Shown here in pieces: positions 59,343 to 64,000 of a stretch of 64,000 nt of DNA. Within the stretch, counting starts at the first letter, position 1; each line of letters begins with the position of its first letter. Origin of the DNA: Glycine soja (Eukaryota; Streptophyta; Magnoliopsida; Fabales; Fabaceae); the NCBI RefSeq assembly GCF_004193775.1, contig NC_041004.1, positions 6,843,309-6,907,308 on the forward strand. Direction: 5' to 3'. The notes under the pieces were generated by a model. It was not told where the DNA came from, made no database searches, and saw nothing but the letters and a program-made list of their open reading frames with translations. Made by a program: the position numbers and the translations under genes.

Positions 59343-60255
59343 TTAGAATGAAATTAAAGTAAGAGATTAAGAAATTAAGGATGAGAATGAGAGTTGGTGT
59401 GTAAAATGTGGTCACCAATGAGGCTATTTATAGTATTTTTCATGTCTAAGTTTGACAATAATTTAATCTAAAAAAGTTATAAAAAAATTTAACATGCTTG
59501 AATATGGCAAACGATATAATTTTCTCTCACGGATGGTATAACAAATATTCAAATACCTACTGATCGACAAACAATGTTTAAAACAAAATTAAATTCACTT
59601 GTCAAAATTAACAAGTAACGGTAAGAAAAACAAGATCACACCACACAAACTCAAACTTCACAAAACTACTTTTTTTCTCGTCCCCCTCCCCCCCTTCACA
59701 AGAATCCTCCATGTTTCCTTCTTTCTCTTCCCTCTCCTCCCTTCCACGAGAAAACCCTTTACATTTCCTTCTTCCTCCATTCCCAACCTCCCTCCGTCGA
59801 ACCCCTCCCATGGAAGGGTTCAACGAAAGAATGTTGGGAGCGAAGGAAGAAGGAAATATGAAGGGTTTTCATGTCAAAAGGGAGAAGGAGAATAGAAAAG
59901 GAGTTTTGTGGGACTTGGGTTTTTGTGGTGTGATTTTTTTTTTCTTACCGTTACTTGTTAATTTTGACAAGTGAATGTAATTTTATTTTTTGTGTAAACG
60001 GTGCTTGTCAATCAATAGGTATTCGAACGTTTGCTATACCATGAGAGAAAATTATACCGTTTGCTACATTTATAGCATGTTAGATTTATTTTTTTTTATA
60101 AAATTTTTAGATTGAATTATTGTCAAATTTTGACATGAAAAATACTATAAATAACCTTATTGGTGGCCACATTTTGCACACTTACTTTCATTCTCATCCT
60201 TAATTTCTCAATCTCTATTTTGCAATCTCAATCTCTTGCTTTAGTTTCATTCTAA

Positions 60256-61355
60256 ATGGATCCAAATCAATTCCATAGGCAAGCTTATTACAATTTGTTA
60301 AAAAATTACCAAATGACCCATTCGATCGAAAATTTTCAAAATCCTCGTTCGTCTTTTTCCTACTTGTCACCATCATCAGTAATGAATTTTATGCAAAATA
60401 ATCAATCCCCTTGAAAAATCTCAAAATCCTTCTTCATTTTTTCCATTCTCAAAATAATGTTAATGAGTATGTTAGAATTGTTGAATGCAATACAATTCAA
60501 TGCTTAGAAGATTTTGTAAAAGGTGTGAATAAGATATTTGGGGATGAGTACTTGAGAAGGCTAAACAACAACGACATTAATTGCTTACTACAAATTGGAG
60601 AGACATGTGAATTTCCACGTATGTTGGGTTTTATTAATTGCATGCATTCAGAATGAAAATTGTCAAATTACATGACAAGGTCAATATCATAGAGCTCGCC
60701 ATTGCAAACCCACAGCAATACTTGAAGTTATTACTTCATAAGACTTGTGAATTTGGCATGCATATTGTGAAGTTGTAGGTTCAAACAATGACAACAATGT
60801 GTTAAATTAATCACCCATGTTTAATGACGTTTTGCAAGGTTGAGCTCCTCCAGTGTAATTTACAATTAATGCAACTCCATATAAAATGGAATACTATCTT
60901 GCATATGACATTTATCCTTATTAGGCCACTTTTATGAAGATCACCCCTATGTCACAAGGAGATAAAATAAAGTTATTTGCAAAATGTCAAGAATAGACAA
61001 GAAAGGATGTGGAGAAAGCATTTGTGGGCCTAAAATCTCAATTTGCAATTATATGGGATCTATCACATAATTGGCACATCGATACGATAAAGAATAATAT
61101 ATTGACATGCATTATATTACATAACATGATTGTTAAAGACGAATGAGATACATGCAATGGTAATTTGATGTGGATTGTGATCATTTAGACCAAGAGATTT
61201 AGAACATTGACGTATCTCATGGTGTTCCTCTCGATTTTGCTACATACCTACAAACAAGATGTTATATGCATACGAGAAGAATTCATCAACAATTTCAAGC
61301 AAACTTGGTGAAACATATTTGGGTACGCTTCCTTGACAACAATGACGAAATTTAA
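60256..61355 (+). pseudogene. PIF/Harbinger transposase (plant transposon protein family), right arm, dead
   Basis: From the ATG at 60256 the plus strand reads MDPNQFHRQAYYNLLKNYQM. It shifts at about 60410 into a longer frame with EDFVKGVNKIFGDEYLRR then LLQIGETCEFPRMLGFINC. The first catalytic Asp (expected in GSIDCMHWEW) is Asn here, and the following Trp is a stop. Decayed frames continue through KLFAKCQE and the end HIWVRFLDNNDEI with stop at 61355. Family members are DDE nucleases of about 400 residues. Confidence 0.78.
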
Positions 61356-61959
61356 TATTTATTGTTGAATGTCAATATTTTGTATTTTGTTACTTATGAA
61401 TGTTATGTATTTTTCGTTGGTTTAACTTTAGGTCAAATAAAAATTTTAATTATCAATATTTTTCTATTTTTAAATATTATTTATTTCATAATTAAAATGT
61501 TTATAATTAATTACTTAAAAATAATTCATAAAAACATTTAAGTAGAATCCATTGTGTGACCCACAAAAACTTCCTCAAGATCTCAAATTGGGATCTACCA
61601 TTAGAACAAAAAAGAGGGGAAATCTAGGTACACATATGGCACTCCAGAGTCCACCAAAAAATAGTCCAAGATCGCAAAATGAGATATATTATTAAAGATG
61701 TTCTTAGGGAGAGAGACATTAAAAAACATTTAAAAAAAAAATAGATCTTCAGAGTTTTTTTTTACACGTGAACCCAACCTCCGGCGTGAAGATCTTAGTA
61801 GCCTACCTGATCTGGTGATGAGATGATCTTGAGCTCAAAAACCCACTTCAAAATCCCATTAAAGATGCTAACTTAGATATTTTATCCTTTTCAGCTTATT
61901 TGGCGTAAACCTATAACTAGTTCTAGTTTTGCTAACTTAGATATGATTCTCATGATTAA

Positions 61960-62640
61960 ATGTCCGACCCCCGTATGCTTCCCTCTAAAGTACACACATT
62001 CTATGAACCTCAATTAAATTGTTACTACAACATGTTATACTATGCATCATTGTGTGACACAATCGAAAACTATTTTTCTAAAATTCCTTGCAGAATAACT
62101 ACAGCCAGCGTTTTAAAAATTAAACCGAATTTGTCATGGCTCAATCTCCTGTTCAAGATATTACAGTACTATTAGTATTTCCTCCCCTCCACCCCCACCT
62201 AAACAAAAAAATAATAATAATAAAATTGAAAGTCAGTAATACTGCTATATAACACTGGGGGAGCTAAAGTGACACAGCAACACCACCTCTAAGCTTATAT
62301 GGTAATATTCTTTTATCAAAGTTAAATTTAACATACTTGAGCATTTGTGAGCTTAATGTAAGACGTATGATTTATTACTTTAAATGATAGGGCAGACGTT
62401 GTCTCTTTATATATTATTGTCATAATCATATTATGTTTGCTAAAGCAGAAAGAGAAAAGAAAAGAGAGAAGATACAGACAAAAATGCATTTTCTTTTGTT
62501 TGATTCAAGAGAAAATAAAAGGGGGAATAGAGAAAAGTTTACCTTAAAAATAAAATTTCAATACTTTGTCTCCCATCATTTTCTCTGTATTCAAACAGAG
62601 GGGAAGAGTTAGTACCGAGCATTCATCATGTGTTAATAGC
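61960..62640 (+). repeat. Duplicated tract 2, copy D2
   Basis: Second copy of 56336-57085, about 85-90% alike by eye, with small indels. Confidence 0.8.
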
Positions 62641-63480
62641 AATCAACTGAAGGTTGGTACTCATCTTTATTCAAAACTCAATTACCACATCATAAACCTA
62701 CAAGGGTTCTCAATTTTGATATTAAATTTCTTTTATCGTATTTGAAAAGCAGCTGTGAACAACATAAATCAAGAGCAACTACCGTAAAAATAAAATCAAA
62801 CAGCCATATACACACACGCAGCTTCAATGCTGTGAATGGTTTGCGAAACCATTGAAGCTTCTTTATTGATGGCGAATTCAAAACCTTCAGTGGTGATTAA
62901 CTTCTCCATGTCTTCCTTCTTTATCTTCATTCTTGGCGCTGTTCAACCAGGGAAATTCCAGATCCCATTTCGAAAAGGATGGGTTTTCGAATAGGAAAGG
63001 TAAAAAATGAAGCTTAACCCATCTCCGTCTTCATAAAAGGTGGGGCGAACTCAAATTCGGGTTTATAACAAGCAAGGTAAAAAAATAGAGCCTAACCCCA
63101 TCCCCATCACGTTCTATCAGGTTGGAGAAAACCCACGGGAAACCATTTCATATTTTTTTTAAAATTATTTCATATATTTTAAATAAATCATAGATTAAGT
63201 TATTAATTATATTTTAATTCAATTAAGGTATATATAATTTAATAAAGAATAAATAATGTAAAGATATTTAAGAATTAAATTATATTTTTAATTTAATGTA
63301 TATTTTATTTTGGTATAATTAACAATTTAATGTTATTTATTTAACTATTAAAATAATTATTCTATATTTTTAATAATTATAAAAAAATAAATTTTGAAAT
63401 GATTACATAAGTATATAATTAACAATCAGATATAATATGTATAGTAATATAATTATATATAAATATATAACTACATTATT
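62641..63480. other. Repeat-like DNA, no gene; small hairpin at 62812-62860
   Basis: AATGGTTTGCGAAACCATT at about 62834-62852 is a perfect 8-bp stem, and an outer GCTTC/GAAGC pair adds to it. At 62940-63120 there are blocks such as GGGTTTTCGAATAGG, CCCATCTCCGTC and CCCCATCCCCATC, a common dispersed plant repeat. 63150-63480 is nearly pure A/T. Confidence 0.4.
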
Positions 63481-63680
63481 AATAATTATAAAAACATGTG
63501 TAGTGGGACCAATATAGGGGGCGGGGGCGGAACAAGAAGTGACATACCAGCCCCCGCTTCACCAAGTTGGGGGAAATCCAAACCTAACCCCGACCTAATC
63601 AAATTAGGGTTTCCTCGTCAAACTCAAGGCGAGGGTGAACGAGTACCCCTGAATTTAGTTTTTGTTGTCATGCCTAGATC
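63481..63680. repeat. G/C-run dispersed repeat
   Basis: Contains GGGGGCGGGGGCGG and CCAGCCCCCGC as an imperfect inverted pair, with CCTAACCCCGACC, resembling the 62.95-63.12 kb block. It is an unusually GC-rich patch in AT-rich surroundings. Confidence 0.4.
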
Positions 63681-63689
63681 AAAGCGCTT

Positions 63690-64000
63690 ACTACATAGGC
63701 TACTAACAACATGGTGACAGATTGTTCCAATGGTAATAATATCAATATCCAAATTCCTAAGCCACTTGATTGAGTTATGGGGTGCTAAACCTCATGCACA
63801 TCTAGGAGAAAAGGCTTCATGTCTATCATAGCCTAAACAAATTGGTCTCTATCATCATGAATACAAGTAACAAAACCAAACGAATGATTCTCCTCAAAGA
63901 AAGTCGTATCAACGTTGCACTTTAGGCCCCTTAATGAAGGAGTTCACCAAGATGTATTGTTTAATTTTTCTTTTGTCCTATGTCAGAAGTCACGAGTGTC
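63690..64000 (-). pseudogene. Possible LINE RNase H fragment at the right edge
   Basis: Minus strand reads NHSFGFVTCIHDDRDQFV, a stop, AMIDMKPFLLDVHEV, a stop, then SGLGIWILI in another frame. This resembles the RNase H of plant L1-type elements (R.D.G.FV.A......P.LDVHE.EA). Only about 90 codons with stops; identification is tentative. Confidence 0.35.

Larger units (their letters stand above)
57775..61868. mobile_element. Palindromic PIF/Harbinger element, about 4.1 kb, with two head-to-head transposase pseudogenes
   Basis: Left end GAGCATCTTTAATGG, right end CCATTAAAGATGC, flanked by TAA (57772-57774, 61869-61871). The two halves pair in opposite orientation from the tips to a centre near 59811, including AACCGTTACTTGTTAATTTT-like and GGTTATTTATAG-like blocks. 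A second, internal pair of GAGCATCTTTAATAATA-type ends lies at 57944 and 61703, so a Harbinger copy may sit inside a shorter foldback MITE. Paralogous copy D1 shows the empty TAA site at 55022-55024. Confidence 0.85.

Noticed and set aside
59599..59974. Opposed frames at the centre of the Harbinger palindrome
   Set aside because: Purine/pyrimidine-rich strand-symmetric sequence gives open frames on both strands; no domain and no conservation between arms.

Overview
The window is nuclear DNA of a flowering plant, most likely a legume and probably Glycine (soybean or a close relative). The reasons are AT-rich intergenic DNA, GT-AG introns, a TIR-NBS-LRR (TNL) type resistance gene with relics of both resistance-gene classes around it, a CACTA element loaded with gene fragments like those known from soybean, and plant retroelement families. 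The species is an inference; no marker in the window fixes it.

Only three genes look alive or nearly so. A PIF/Harbinger-derived ALP1-like nuclease gene runs off the left edge (1-978, minus). A TNL resistance gene (6247-9078, minus) has intact NB-ARC, LRR and C-terminal exons but no TIR exon within reach. A two-exon ZAR1-like LRR receptor kinase (47878-52974, minus) is complete from signal peptide to stop.

Most of the rest is transposable elements, often nested, with readable boundaries. (1) 9.5-16.5 kb: PPR and receptor-kinase gene fragments, a long LTR-like element, a 150-bp Harbinger MITE and a decayed LINE tail. (2) 16970-21817: a 4848-bp Ty3/gypsy chromovirus with two 442-bp LTRs and a perfect 5-bp target duplication, inserted into the gag of an older gypsy element; its pol frame runs about 60 codons into the LTR and its RNase H domain is deleted. 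(3) 22579-30976: an 8.4-kb Pack-CACTA element with CACTA ends and a CAT duplication, carrying same-strand, intron-containing fragments of a U-box/ARM protein, a PDR-type ABCG transporter, a Twinkle-like helicase, a transaldolase, a Simiate/Abitram protein and two unidentified genes. (4) 32003-33429: a 1427-bp Mutator-type foldback element with a perfect 9-bp duplication.

The CACTA element, the Mutator-type element and a Stowaway-like MITE all sit in one copy (A, about 22.1-34.9 kb) of a duplicated, unidentified locus. The second copy (B, about 37.1-39.4 kb) keeps the uninterrupted sequence at each site, so the insertions can be read directly against an empty site. Between the copies lie a nuclear relic of plastid rpoB and a broken CC-NBS-LRR leucine-rich repeat, next to a 640-bp foldback.

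From 40 to 46.7 kb there is an LTR graveyard: an inverted relative of the 10.6-kb element, a miniature LTR-PBS-LTR element, a solo LTR, an inverted partial LTR and a TNL relic. Downstream of the kinase (54.8-62.7 kb) a second duplicated tract holds an RTE-type LINE tail, a 348-bp MITE and a 4.1-kb palindromic Harbinger element with two head-to-head dead transposases. Again the other copy preserves both empty target sites. The last 1.3 kb is repeat-like, with a possible LINE RNase H fragment at the edge.
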